Assembly (NCBI GenBank): GCA_016201185.1
Contig: JACQDG010000273.1
Span: 1-9,916, forward strand
Reading direction: 5' to 3'
DNA length: 9,916 nt
Source of the DNA: Acidobacteriota bacterium
GTDB taxonomy: Bacteria > Acidobacteriota > Terriglobia > Bryobacterales > JACQDG01
The notes under the pieces were generated by a model. It saw only the letters and a program-made list of their open reading frames with translations. It ran no database searches and was not told where the DNA came from. Below, piece after piece: positions 1-5,506 of the stretch (its first letter is position 1; each line of letters opens with the position of its first letter). The translations under genes and the position numbers were made by a program.

Positions 1-158
1 ATGGTCACGAAACGATCCTCTTCGGTTGAATGTAGCGGATCGCCGATGGTCACGGTGAGGGTGTCTCGAAATACGGAGGCCGCCTCTTCGAAGGTGATGC
101 CGTGCTTCCGCCGGTTCGAGCGGGCCTTCTCCGGATGCCAGCGAAGAACGGTCTCCAT
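1..158 (-). CDS. BrnT-like toxin, N-terminal part, cut by the window edge
   Basis: The minus strand from the ATG at 158 to position 1 is open for 52 codons. It reads METVLRWHPEKARSNRRKHG followed by ITFEEAASVFRDTLTV and then a D-P-x-HS-x-E-x-R segment. This is the N-terminal signature of the BrnT family: an aromatic-x-P-x-K segment, then N-x(2)-KHG, F-E-E-A, V-F-x-D, HS and E-x-R. BrnT proteins are small RNase toxins with a RelE-like fold, normally neutralised by a BrnA antitoxin encoded just downstream. That position lies outside the window, so I cannot say whether an antitoxin is present. The start is set by an in-frame TAG upstream with no other ATG between. The gene lies 39 bases behind the DUF2442 stop on the same strand, so cotranscription is plausible. 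The family call rests on motif recall, and toxicity is inferred from the family. Confidence 0.75.
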   Translation of the reverse strand, partial: METVLRWHPEKARSNRRKHGITFEEAASVFRDTLTVTIGDPLHSTEEDRFVT

Positions 159-197
159 GTCTCTTTCACTGCCCCTTCCATCTGAGGGCTAACCGGC

Positions 198-494
198 TCA
201 GGCCTGTACTGCCTCCCAATGTCGGGCGAGTTGTCGAAAGGCTTGCTCATGCAAGGGCCAGTCATGCAGAGTTGCCGGGTCAAAGTCTGCTCCATTGGGC
301 CAGACCAGAGTGTCGACTTCGGGATCGATCCGAACTTGCTTGAACAACCGCTGGTCGCGCAGTGGGCCATACATTTCGCCCGCAAGAATCGGACGAAAAT
401 CGATGGTCCGCTCGGTCTCGTCGTCGAAGCGAACGCGGAGCGTGTAAGGAGAAACGATTTCAAACGAACGAACTCGATAAATCGGATGTTTCAT
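198..494 (-). CDS. DUF2442 domain protein
   Basis: This 98-residue protein matches DUF2442 over its full length. An N-terminal strand pair (about residues 5-33, with V-S-P-Y-T-L-R-V-R-F) is followed by the DFRPIL segment. The family hallmark WPNGADFDPATLH spans residues 65-77. The biochemical role of DUF2442 is not established; its genes are commonly found beside DUF4160 genes, and such pairs have a toxin-antitoxin-like look. Here the preceding gene is a DUF4160 remnant whose stop lies only 9 bases upstream. That short gap holds an AGGGTGG ribosome binding site, so the two were one transcriptional unit. The reading frame is intact with no internal lesions, unlike its neighbour. Whether it is still expressed after decay of the upstream gene is unknown. 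Confidence 0.82.
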   Translation of the reverse strand: MKHPIYRVRSFEIVSPYTLRVRFDDETERTIDFRPILAGEMYGPLRDQRLFKQVRIDPEVDTLVWPNGADFDPATLHDWPLHEQAFRQLARHWEAVQA

Positions 495-503
495 ACAACC
501 ACC

Positions 504-771
504 CTATCGCAATGGCTCGATCGGCGTGGGCTTCCGCCCTTCTTGCAGCCGTTGCCAATCGACTCTCAGCTCAGCCTGATGCAGCTCTGCCCATGCTTCC
601 ACTAGCCGGATCTGCCTCCTCGGTAACGAACCCGCGATCATCTCGACAGGATCAATGCTGAAGATTCTGACTTTCCTGGTACTACGCGTGAAAATGCGCA
701 ACGTGATGCGGTGAGCCTGCCTCAGCAAACATACGAACGATGATTCCGAAGAACCGGCTGAGTTCCGGCAC
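504..771 (-). pseudogene. DUF4160 gene broken by a stop codon and a frameshift
   Basis: Starting at a GTG at 771, the minus strand reads VPELSRFFGIIVRMFAEAGS and then PHHVAHFHA, the typical start of a DUF4160 protein. The next codon is TAG, where the family usually has tyrosine. YQESQ follows in the same frame, after which the homology moves to another frame: IFSIDPVEMIAGSLPRR and RLVEAWAELHQAEL, ending in PIEPLR and a TAG at 504-506. The gene therefore has two independent lesions, a nonsense codon and a shift consistent with a net loss of two bases or gain of one. An ATG at 779 opens the second frame throughout, but its first 45 or so residues have no family resemblance and are only a shadow of the true N-terminus. 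The function of DUF4160 is unknown. Sequencing error could explain one lesion but less easily both. Confidence 0.78.
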
Positions 772-1052
772 GCACTCATTCTACCTCGCGCCGTGCCTCC
801 CCGGCGCGGGCTACCGACTCAGGGGTGCGCGACATAAAAGTGGGACCGTAAGGGATGTAGTTGATTCTGCTCAAGCGTCCGAACGTACCGCTACGCTCGG
901 TTCAGAGCCGCGACTGTCAAGGAGCGGTTCATCGTGTCCTTCAGAAAACCGCTTGCTCACGCGAGATCCCGACTCAGGCGCGGCCCGCACTCGGCCGTCG
1001 CCCGCGCGCCGGGTTAGACAGCCCTAGTTGGAATCGTTCCATTCACAAACCC
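772..1052. other. Intergenic region with degenerate repeats, no gene seen
   Basis: I find no convincing coding frame here on either strand. The 10-base word CCGACTCAGG occurs at 814-823 and again at 969-978, each time followed by G-rich sequence. Between them lie partly complementary arms: GAGCCGCGACTGTCAAGGAG running to 930, and AACCGCTTGCTCACGCGAG at 947-965. Together they look like an old, eroded palindromic repeat. The region separates the toxin-antitoxin-like cluster from the zinc-ribbon gene and may be a scar of past insertions. Confidence 0.45.
905..965. repeat. Degenerate inverted repeat, REP-like candidate
   Basis: The left arm (905-930) contains GCCGCGACTGTCAAGGAGCGG and the right arm (947-965) contains AACCGCTTGCTCACGCGAG. 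The outer CGCG and inner GCGGTT/AACCGC parts are complementary, while the middle parts differ in length and sequence. From memory, phrases of the kind GAGCCGCGACCGTNAGGGAG are dispersed in some Acidobacteriota genomes. I cannot confirm this without a genome search, so only the imperfect symmetry is seen directly. Confidence 0.35.
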
Positions 1053-1442
1053 TCACTTCTGAAGACAGTAAAGCCTCGCCTCGCGCGAAAGCCCCAGAAG
1101 AAGGCCAGCCGGAAAGGTGAGGAGCACAAGCGCGAGTCGGGCCCAGTTCTTTTTTCGAACGAGCTGAGCGTACAGCCACCACACTAGGCCTGACCAAACG
1201 ACCGTTGCGCCGAGCTTGCGGACATCGCGGCTCGCAAATCCCCGTCCGCCAAGCACCTCCCAAAGCGCAGCCAACCCGACAAGGACGTTGGAAACCAGAA
1301 GAAGAACCAGGTAAGTCCTGAATTCTCGAGGCAGTTTCTGCTTAAAGTACGCACCCTTAACCGTCTTCGATTCGAAGTCGTATCCGCAGTCGCACCGCTG
1401 TGCGGAGTCGGGATTCAATAATCCGCAACGTGGACACTTCAT
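1053..1442 (-). CDS. Zinc-ribbon membrane protein of unknown function
   Basis: This 129-residue protein begins MKCPRCGLLNPDSAQRCDCG. Four cysteines (C3, C6, C17, C19) form a small rubredoxin-like zinc ribbon. Three hydrophobic stretches follow, at about residues 43-64, 78-95 and 100-118, with Arg/Lys-rich turns between them. This gives a cytoplasmic or surface zinc knuckle tethered to three helices. The start at 1442 is preferred over the 87-base longer frame because a strong AGGAGG sits 8 bases in front of it and the cysteine motif begins there. I recognise the architecture as a recurring type of hypothetical protein but know no function for it. Its start codon lies one base after the stop of a transposase-like fragment, and the ribosome binding site is inside that fragment. 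The gene may therefore use transcription or translation signals left by an old insertion. Confidence 0.75.
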   Translation of the reverse strand: MKCPRCGLLNPDSAQRCDCGYDFESKTVKGAYFKQKLPREFRTYLVLLLVSNVLVGLAALWEVLGGRGFASRDVRKLGATVVWSGLVWWLYAQLVRKKNWARLALVLLTFPAGLLLGLSREARLYCLQK

Positions 1443-1443
1443 C

Positions 1444-1620
1444 TTAGCCACCTCCTGGCTGCCTCTCCCGAAAATTAAGCCGTGGTTCCAAGGCAACCTT
1501 GCGGCCGAGCTTTTCGAGCCGTCGGACATGGCAGCGCGTCAAGCTGTCCACGTTTACCCGGTCGAAGTAGCTCTGTCCCAGATCCTTGAAGACCGTCGGC
1601 TGCGAGTAGTTTTCCCGCGC
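1444..1620 (-). pseudogene. Probable transposase C-terminal remnant
   Basis: Between a TAG at 1621-1623 and a TAA at 1444-1446 the minus strand is open for 58 codons without an ATG. It contains QPTVFKDLGQSYFDRVNVDS, then LTRCHVRRLEKLGRKVALEP. The pattern of an aromatic-x-D-L-G-x-x-Y-F-D-R segment followed by R-R-L-E-x-L-G-x-x-V-x-L-E-P is one I associate with the extreme C-termini of insertion-sequence transposases, possibly IS110-like, though I cannot fix the family. Codon use looks like genuine former coding sequence. The final residues (RERQPGGG) fuse into the ribosome binding site of the zinc-ribbon gene. No terminal inverted repeats or target duplications are visible, so this would be an old, truncated copy. 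The alternative is a short unrelated ORF. Confidence 0.45.
1451..1456 (-). promoter_or_regulatory. Shine-Dalgarno site deciding the start at 1442
   Basis: AGGAGG on the minus strand lies 8 bases ahead of the ATG at 1442. It rules in that start for the zinc-ribbon gene over the upstream in-frame ATG at 1529. It overlaps the last codons of the transposase-like fragment. Confidence 0.75.
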
Positions 1621-1991
1621 CTACCACCCTACCTCCTGTTGATAACCCTGTCAACCGATTTTTGCCCTAACAACCATCCAATCACCGCACTTTTCACTTT
1701 TTCTTCCTCGATTTTCCAATCATTTGCCCGCTTTTCCCGCCAGGCGCCCTTCTTTCTACCCTTACAATGAAATTGATTCGCGAGCGTGGGCCCACGCGCT
1801 CCGGTTGTTTAGGTGCTTTGCGTCCCTGGTGGCATAAGGCCCGAAGCTTAGTAGGGCAGTTGCACAGGGGCTTGCCGCTCTTCGGGTTCGGGTAAAGCCT
1901 TTTCGGAGGCCCCCGATAAAGAGGGGAGCGGGACGGGCAGTCCATCGATGGAAACAAGCTGGATCTGAACGGCCGCTGTCGCCGGTGACCG

Positions 1992-2010
1992 GCGGGGCGC
2001 TTAACCCCGC
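1992..2010. repeat. GC hairpin, 6-base stem
   Basis: GCGGGG at 1992-1997 pairs with CCCCGC at 2005-2010 around a 7-base loop. A near-palindromic CGCCGGTGACCGGCG adjoins on the left. No run of T follows on either strand, so it is not an obvious intrinsic terminator. Confidence 0.45.
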
Positions 2011-2070
2011 GCCGATTCACCCCTCTCGCTAGCCGGCCCTAAAAGGCGCGCCTGGATAGGATCCCGCACC

Positions 2071-2106
2071 CCGGCTGTCGGAGGAAGTGCTTCCTCCGGC
2101 AGCCGG
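2071..2106. repeat. Strong 36-base hairpin downstream of the hydrolase gene
   Basis: The 16-17 bases from 2071 (CCGGCTGTCGGAGGAAG) are complementary to those ending at 2106 (CTTCCTCCGGCAGCCGG), with a single G-T wobble and a loop of about 4 bases. It lies about 70 bases past the stop of the hydrolase gene on the minus strand. It could end or protect the 3' end of the response regulator-hydrolase mRNA, although no U-tract follows on the minus strand. It could equally be a remnant of a palindromic repeat element. Confidence 0.7.
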
Positions 2107-2177
2107 CTCGGAGCACTCAATCGCATTCCACCGGCTCCAGAGGCCGTGGTGCGCCTCTGCGGTTAACCGGCGGCGCC

Positions 2178-2882
2178 TCACCACTCCACGCTCTGCCCCG
2201 GCTGTAGCGCCACAACCTCGATCTCCCGCTCGTCCTTCAACTGCTCGTGCAGATGCTCCGGCCTACCCACCAGCGGCGGGAAAGTCCCGAAGTGCATGGG
2301 GATCACTTTCTTGGGGCGCAGCAACCGGCAGGCCAGGGCGGCCTCCCGCGGGCCCATGGTGAACAGGTCGCCGATCGGGAGAAACGCCAGCTCCGGATGA
2401 TAAAGATCGCGGATCAATTGCATGTCGCCGAAGACGTTCGTGTCCCCGGCGTGATACAGCCTCCGGCCATCGGCCAGTTCCACCACGTAGCCGCAAGCCT
2501 CGCCGCCGTAAATGATCTTGCCGTCGTCCAGGATGCCGCAGCTATGGTCGGCGTGGACCATGGTCACCTTCAGCCCGCCGGCCTGCTGGGTTCCGCCCTT
2601 GTTCATGGGCATGGTGTTCTCCACGCCCTTGCCCTCCAGCCAGGCGCAGAGCTCGTAAATGCCCACCACCTTCGGCCGGAACTTTTTCGCCAGGCTCACC
2701 GCGTCGTCGATGTGATCAAAATGGCCGTGAGTGATCAGCATCGTATCCAGTCTGGTAATGGAGTGGGCCTTGGGGTAAGCGGGGTTACCTTCGATCCAGG
2801 GGTCGATGACCACCGTCTCGCGGCTCTCCAGCTCCAGTTGAAAAGTCCCGTGGCCGAGCCACGTGATTTTCACGGATGACAT
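2178..2882 (-). CDS. UPF0173-type metal-dependent hydrolase (metallo-beta-lactamase fold)
   Basis: This 234-residue protein has the full pattern of the UPF0173/YtkL-like metallo-beta-lactamase-fold hydrolases. The N-terminal strand is VKITWLGHGTF. The metal-binding HGHFDH at residues 52-57 supplies H52, H54, D56 and H57. VHADHS follows at 109-114, then HAGDT (bridging D147) and the C-terminal PMHFGTFP (H197). These residues would hold two metal ions and activate water; the natural substrate of the family is not known. The length is normal for the family (about 225-235). The start at 2882 fits the family's N-terminus. A longer frame to 2948 would add a basic, unrelated tail that lies inside the upstream gene. 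The upstream response regulator stops 7 bases before this ATG, so the two are surely cotranscribed and perhaps translationally coupled. No clear ribosome binding site of its own is seen. The protein is cytoplasmic, with no signal peptide. Confidence 0.9.
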   Translation of the reverse strand: MSSVKITWLGHGTFQLELESRETVVIDPWIEGNPAYPKAHSITRLDTMLITHGHFDHIDDAVSLAKKFRPKVVGIYELCAWLEGKGVENTMPMNKGGTQQAGGLKVTMVHADHSCGILDDGKIIYGGEACGYVVELADGRRLYHAGDTNVFGDMQLIRDLYHPELAFLPIGDLFTMGPREAALACRLLRPKKVIPMHFGTFPPLVGRPEHLHEQLKDEREIEVVALQPGQSVEW

Positions 2883-2889
2883 GGGGCGC

Positions 2890-3333
2890 TCAGCCGGCTT
2901 TCGGCTTACGGGCGCGCGAAGGGGCGCCGGCCGCCGCCGCGGCAGCACGCTTGACTGGAATCCGCCGCCGGGAAAGCCGCTCGATGGCCCGCAGCAGGTC
3001 CTGCACTTCCGTCGGACCCTTGGACAGCACCATGTCGGCGCCGGTCGACTGCTCGCTCAGGCCCAGGGAATCGACGTAGCCGGAGAGCAGGACAATGGGA
3101 GTTTGCGGGCTTTGCTGCCGGATCTTGCGGATCACCTGCTGGCCGGAGACCTCCGGCATGCGGTAGTCGGTTACCACTAGGTCGAAGGGGTGCGCGGCGA
3201 ACTGATCCAGTCCCTCTTGCCCACCTGCCGCTACCGCCACCTTGTGCCCCAGTTGCTCGAGCACTGTTCGTCGCGCCACCAACCCATGCTTGTTGTCGTC
3301 GATCAGGAGAATCCGCAAACTCGCCGCCCGCAT
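2890..3333 (-). CDS. Single-domain response regulator with a basic Ala-rich tail
   Basis: The 147-residue protein is a CheY-like receiver. The acidic pair D12-D13 binds Mg2+, and D56 in VVTDYRMP is the phosphoacceptor. S84 in LLSGY is the switch Ser/Thr, and K105 in LSKGP is the conserved lysine. The receiver ends at about residue 120. It is followed not by an output domain but by about 27 residues rich in Arg, Lys and Ala, including a run of six alanines. It would be phosphorylated by a histidine kinase, none of which is encoded in the window. The tail could bind nucleic acid or a partner; that is inference. It is the first gene of a two-gene unit with the metal-dependent hydrolase, and a good promoter lies about 30 bases in front of the ATG. 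The ribosome binding site is weak. Confidence 0.9.
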   Translation of the reverse strand: MRAASLRILLIDDNKHGLVARRTVLEQLGHKVAVAAGGQEGLDQFAAHPFDLVVTDYRMPEVSGQQVIRKIRQQSPQTPIVLLSGYVDSLGLSEQSTGADMVLSKGPTEVQDLLRAIERLSRRRIPVKRAAAAAAGAPSRARKPKAG

Positions 3334-3363
3334 TTCTTGCTGATGGATGGGGGAACGGCGCGT

Positions 3364-3393
3364 AGACTAACAGAAGGCTGACAGGGGTGTCAA
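3364..3393 (-). promoter_or_regulatory. Sigma-70-like promoter for the response regulator operon
   Basis: On the minus strand a perfect TTGACA (-35, 3388-3393) is followed after 18 bases by TAGTCT (-10, 3364-3369), which is preceded by TG in the extended -10 position. The predicted transcription start near 3357 gives a leader of about 24 bases before the ATG at 3333. It fits the two-gene unit and lies in the 160-base gap behind the VWFA gene. Confidence 0.6.
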
Positions 3394-3493
3394 CACGTTT
3401 GCATGTGATTGGAAAAACGAAAGATCGAATGCTTGACTTGGAACCTGAGTTATGAACCGAATCCGGATTTCCGGCGGCTCGCGTCCACCGTCC

Positions 3494-4624
3494 CTATTCC
3501 ACTTCCCTCGGAGCGGTGTAGCCGGCTTTGGCCAGGATGCTGTACTTTACGTTTTTGCCCTTCTGGTCCACGATGCGCAGTTCCTTGTTGCTCGCCGGAT
3601 CAACCAGCGTGACCTTGATCCGGCGGAACTTTCCATCCCGCACCTGGTTGGTCGGGTTGTAAGTAACGGTGTACTGGTTCCGTAGGGACACGGAAATCGT
3701 GCGAAAAATGCTCGGGAATTCCCCGTAAAAGCGGGGGAAGAAGGCCATGCCGCCCGATTCCTTGGCGAAGGTGCGCATCTGGTTGTCGGCCTGCAAAAAA
3801 TCCAGCCGTTGAATGGGCCCCATGGCTCCACGAGCGTCGTACCATTCGCGCACGGCTTGCATCAGCCCGACGGCGTAGATGGGAATGCCTCCGGCCTGCA
3901 CGGCCTGGCGGGCTTTGTCGAAGGTGAGCCTGCTGAAGGTGTCCAGGCCGGAAGAAATCAGCACGATGGCCTTGCGGCCCTCGATCTCCTTCATGCGATC
4001 GATGGTGTCATCAAGGGCGTCGTACAAGTTGGCCTCGCGGAAGCCCGCAATGCGCAGCCGCTGCATGGCCTCGTAAGCAGCGCGCTTGTCCTGGGAAAAG
4101 TCGGAGAGAATCTCCGGCCGCAGATCATAGGCCACCACCGCCACCCAGTCCTCAGGCCGGAGGGTTTCCATAAATCCGTACGCGGCCGTAAGCGTCTGGT
4201 ACCAGGTCTCGCTCCAGAAACTCTGAAAGAGATTGCTGAACTCGATGACCAGGCAAACCGTCATGGGCGCTTCGCTCGGCCCGAAGTTGATAAGCTGCTG
4301 CGGAATGTTGTCCTCCAGGACCAGGAAGTGCTCCTTCTTCAGGCCGGAGATGAAATTGCCCTGGTTGTTCAGCACTGCCACGTCCACGGTGACCAGGTTG
4401 GTCTGGGTTTGAAAGGTAGGCAGGTCGGCCGGGAGCGGCGCGCGCTTGGGCTTGGCCACCGGCGGCGGAGGCTCCTGCTTCTTCTTCGGCCGGGCGACGG
4501 TCTCGCCCGCTTCCTTCTCGGGCCCCTGTGTGCTTGCCAGCGGTCCTTCCTGCTGGGCCGCCAGCGTCAAGGCCAAAAAGCCGGCCAGCCAAAACCCCTT
4601 TCGCAAACTTTTCCATGCTTTCAT
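3494..4624 (-). CDS. VWFA-related Acidobacterial domain protein, secreted
   Basis: The 376-residue protein starts MKAWKSLRKGFWLAGFLALT, a signal peptide with a basic n-region and hydrophobic core to about residue 23. A Pro/Lys-rich linker (about 45-65) follows. Next comes the segment typical of the VWFA-related Acidobacterial family: TNLVTVDVAVLNNQGNFISG, then KKEHFLVLEDN up to about 114. The von Willebrand A fold continues with the strand CLVIEFSNL (124-132), an Arg/Asp-rich middle (AIVLISSGLDTF) and a C-terminal QYTVTYNP/KFRRIKVTL strand pair. The canonical MIDAS DxSxS is here E-F-S-N-L, so metal binding may be altered or lost. The family is greatly expanded in Acidobacteriota; its role is unknown, and protein-protein binding in the periplasm is inferred from the fold. 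A start at 4669 would add 15 residues and has a weak GGGAAG ahead of it, so it remains possible. The rhomboid gene lies upstream on the same strand. Confidence 0.88.
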   Translation of the reverse strand: MKAWKSLRKGFWLAGFLALTLAAQQEGPLASTQGPEKEAGETVARPKKKQEPPPPVAKPKRAPLPADLPTFQTQTNLVTVDVAVLNNQGNFISGLKKEHFLVLEDNIPQQLINFGPSEAPMTVCLVIEFSNLFQSFWSETWYQTLTAAYGFMETLRPEDWVAVVAYDLRPEILSDFSQDKRAAYEAMQRLRIAGFREANLYDALDDTIDRMKEIEGRKAIVLISSGLDTFSRLTFDKARQAVQAGGIPIYAVGLMQAVREWYDARGAMGPIQRLDFLQADNQMRTFAKESGGMAFFPRFYGEFPSIFRTISVSLRNQYTVTYNPTNQVRDGKFRRIKVTLVDPASNKELRIVDQKGKNVKYSILAKAGYTAPREVE

Positions 4625-4689
4625 GACGGCGACACCACCATCCCGCGAAGCCTTCCGACTCCTACCCATAGGGACTTCCCGGGCCCGAA

Positions 4690-4711
4690 TCTGGTTACCA
4701 GAATGATTATA
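4690..4711 (-). promoter_or_regulatory. Candidate -10 box with an overlapping palindrome, ahead of the VWFA gene
   Basis: A perfect TATAAT (4706-4711) lies on the minus strand between the rhomboid and VWFA genes, but I see no good -35 at 16-18 bases. Four bases after it is the inverted repeat TCTGGTAACCAGA (4690-4702), six paired bases around one central base, covering the expected transcription start. This layout would suit an operator. It suggests the VWFA gene has its own regulated promoter besides read-through from the rhomboid gene. Confidence 0.4.
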
Positions 4712-4744
4712 CGCCCGTGCCGAACGTCACGGCGCCGCTTCCAC

Positions 4745-5506
4745 TCAGTTCACCCAGCCACCCTGGTCCTGGTCCCGGTTCCGTTCCTGTTTGCGCATGT
4801 AAACTTGAAACTTCTGCTGGAGCCGGCGCCGCCGCCACTTCAAGTACAGACCGCGCAGGTCGACCATCTCCAGCCGGTGCAGCCGGAAGCGCAGGTAGAG
4901 GTAGCCAAAGATCATCCCGCCCAGATGGGCCACGTTGCTTACCGCGCTGCCCCGGTCGAAGCTGGACATGAAGGCGATCCCTCCCATGATAAGAACGAAG
5001 TACTTAGCCTGGATGGGAAACAGGAAACTGAAGTAGACGGTCCGGGTGGGGTAGAGCAGTCCAAAGGCCAGCAGGACGCCGTAGATCGCCCCGGAGGCCC
5101 CAATGGTCAAGGTGCCGACCTTGTGCAGGGCGAGGTTGACGGCCACGTCCATCAGAGCCGCCCCCACCCCGCAGACAAAGTAGTAATTCAAGAAGCGCCG
5201 GGTACCCCACTCCCGCTCCAGATCGGCGCCGAACATCCACAGCGTGAGCATGTTGAACAGGATGTGCCAGTAGCCGCCGTGTAGAAACAAGTAAGTGAAC
5301 GGCTGCCAGATCGCGCCGCGCAGGACGCCGGAAGGCCGCAGGCCGAAGATCTCCAGGAAGGAGATTGCCACATCCCTATTCCACATGCCCAGGAAGAAGA
5401 AAAAGACAAATACGGCGAAATTGATGATCAACAGCCACTTCACGCCGCGCGGGAAATAGCTGGAGATCCCGAAACTGCTCCCGGGGTACCGAGTGTAGGA
5501 ACGCAT
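4745..5506 (-). CDS. Rhomboid family intramembrane serine protease
   Basis: This 253-residue membrane protein has the rhomboid core: a first helix at about residues 22-41 and the HGGYWHILFN segment (H81 and N85, the oxyanion-side residues). The catalytic serine S138 lies in TIGASGAIYG, and the catalytic histidine H194 lies in NVAHLGG. About six helices are predicted, as in the basic bacterial form. A strongly basic, hydrophilic tail (about residues 206-253, with WRRRRLQQK) probably lies in the cytoplasm. Rhomboids cleave substrates within the membrane; no substrate is evident here. The start at 5506 is preferred because the 31 extra residues of the longer frame look like translated repeat sequence (RPKIWRPKI) and not like rhomboid. 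No strong ribosome binding site is visible. The gene is followed on the same strand by the VWFA-related gene after 120 bases, and it diverges from the HEXXH gene. Confidence 0.92.
   Translation of the reverse strand: MRSYTRYPGSSFGISSYFPRGVKWLLIINFAVFVFFFFLGMWNRDVAISFLEIFGLRPSGVLRGAIWQPFTYLFLHGGYWHILFNMLTLWMFGADLEREWGTRRFLNYYFVCGVGAALMDVAVNLALHKVGTLTIGASGAIYGVLLAFGLLYPTRTVYFSFLFPIQAKYFVLIMGGIAFMSSFDRGSAVSNVAHLGGMIFGYLYLRFRLHRLEMVDLRGLYLKWRRRRLQQKFQVYMRKQERNRDQDQGGWVN

Larger units (their letters stand above)
1624..2177. other. 554-base region without a convincing gene
   Basis: From 1624 to about 1770 the plus strand is pyrimidine-rich and clearly more AT-rich than its surroundings. From 1784 on it is GC-rich and full of symmetry: a perfect 14-base palindrome GCGTGGGCCCACGC at 1784-1797, a GCGGGG/CCCCGC hairpin at 1992-2010, a palindromic AGGCGCGCCT near 2044, the strong hairpin at 2071-2106 and a CAGAGGC/GCCTCTG hairpin at 2138-2159. 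The only sizeable open frames are Arg/Pro/Lys-rich, lack a good ribosome binding site and match nothing I know. The region could hold a structured RNA or be the eroded residue of a mobile element. Nothing here resembles a tRNA, rRNA, tmRNA or RNase P RNA. Confidence 0.5.

Noticed and set aside
219..661. Overlapping plus-strand frames over the DUF2442/DUF4160 region
   Set aside because: The minus strand carries recognisable family motifs; the plus-strand frames have none.
1784..1797. Perfect 14-base palindrome GCGTGGGCCCACGC as a terminator
   Set aside because: It has no loop bases and no T-tract, and no gene ends near it. It is noted only as part of the palindrome-rich non-coding region.
1800..1850. 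GGGACGCAAAGC on the minus strand, reminiscent of the core of a c-di-GMP-I riboswitch
   Set aside because: The other conserved parts (the GGCAAACC segment upstream and the G-G-x-CUAA segment downstream) and the paired stems are missing. No gene that such a switch would control follows closely.
1694..2020. A basic 108-codon minus-strand frame starting with GTG
   Set aside because: It has no good ribosome binding site, is rich in Arg, Pro and Lys throughout, matches no family I know and crosses several palindromes. I treat it as non-coding.
3809..5284. A 491-codon open frame on the plus strand across the VWFA and rhomboid genes
   Set aside because: It lies antisense to two well-supported genes and crosses the gap between them. 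It has no family resemblance and is rich in His, Gly and Arg, as expected of a GC-rich shadow frame.
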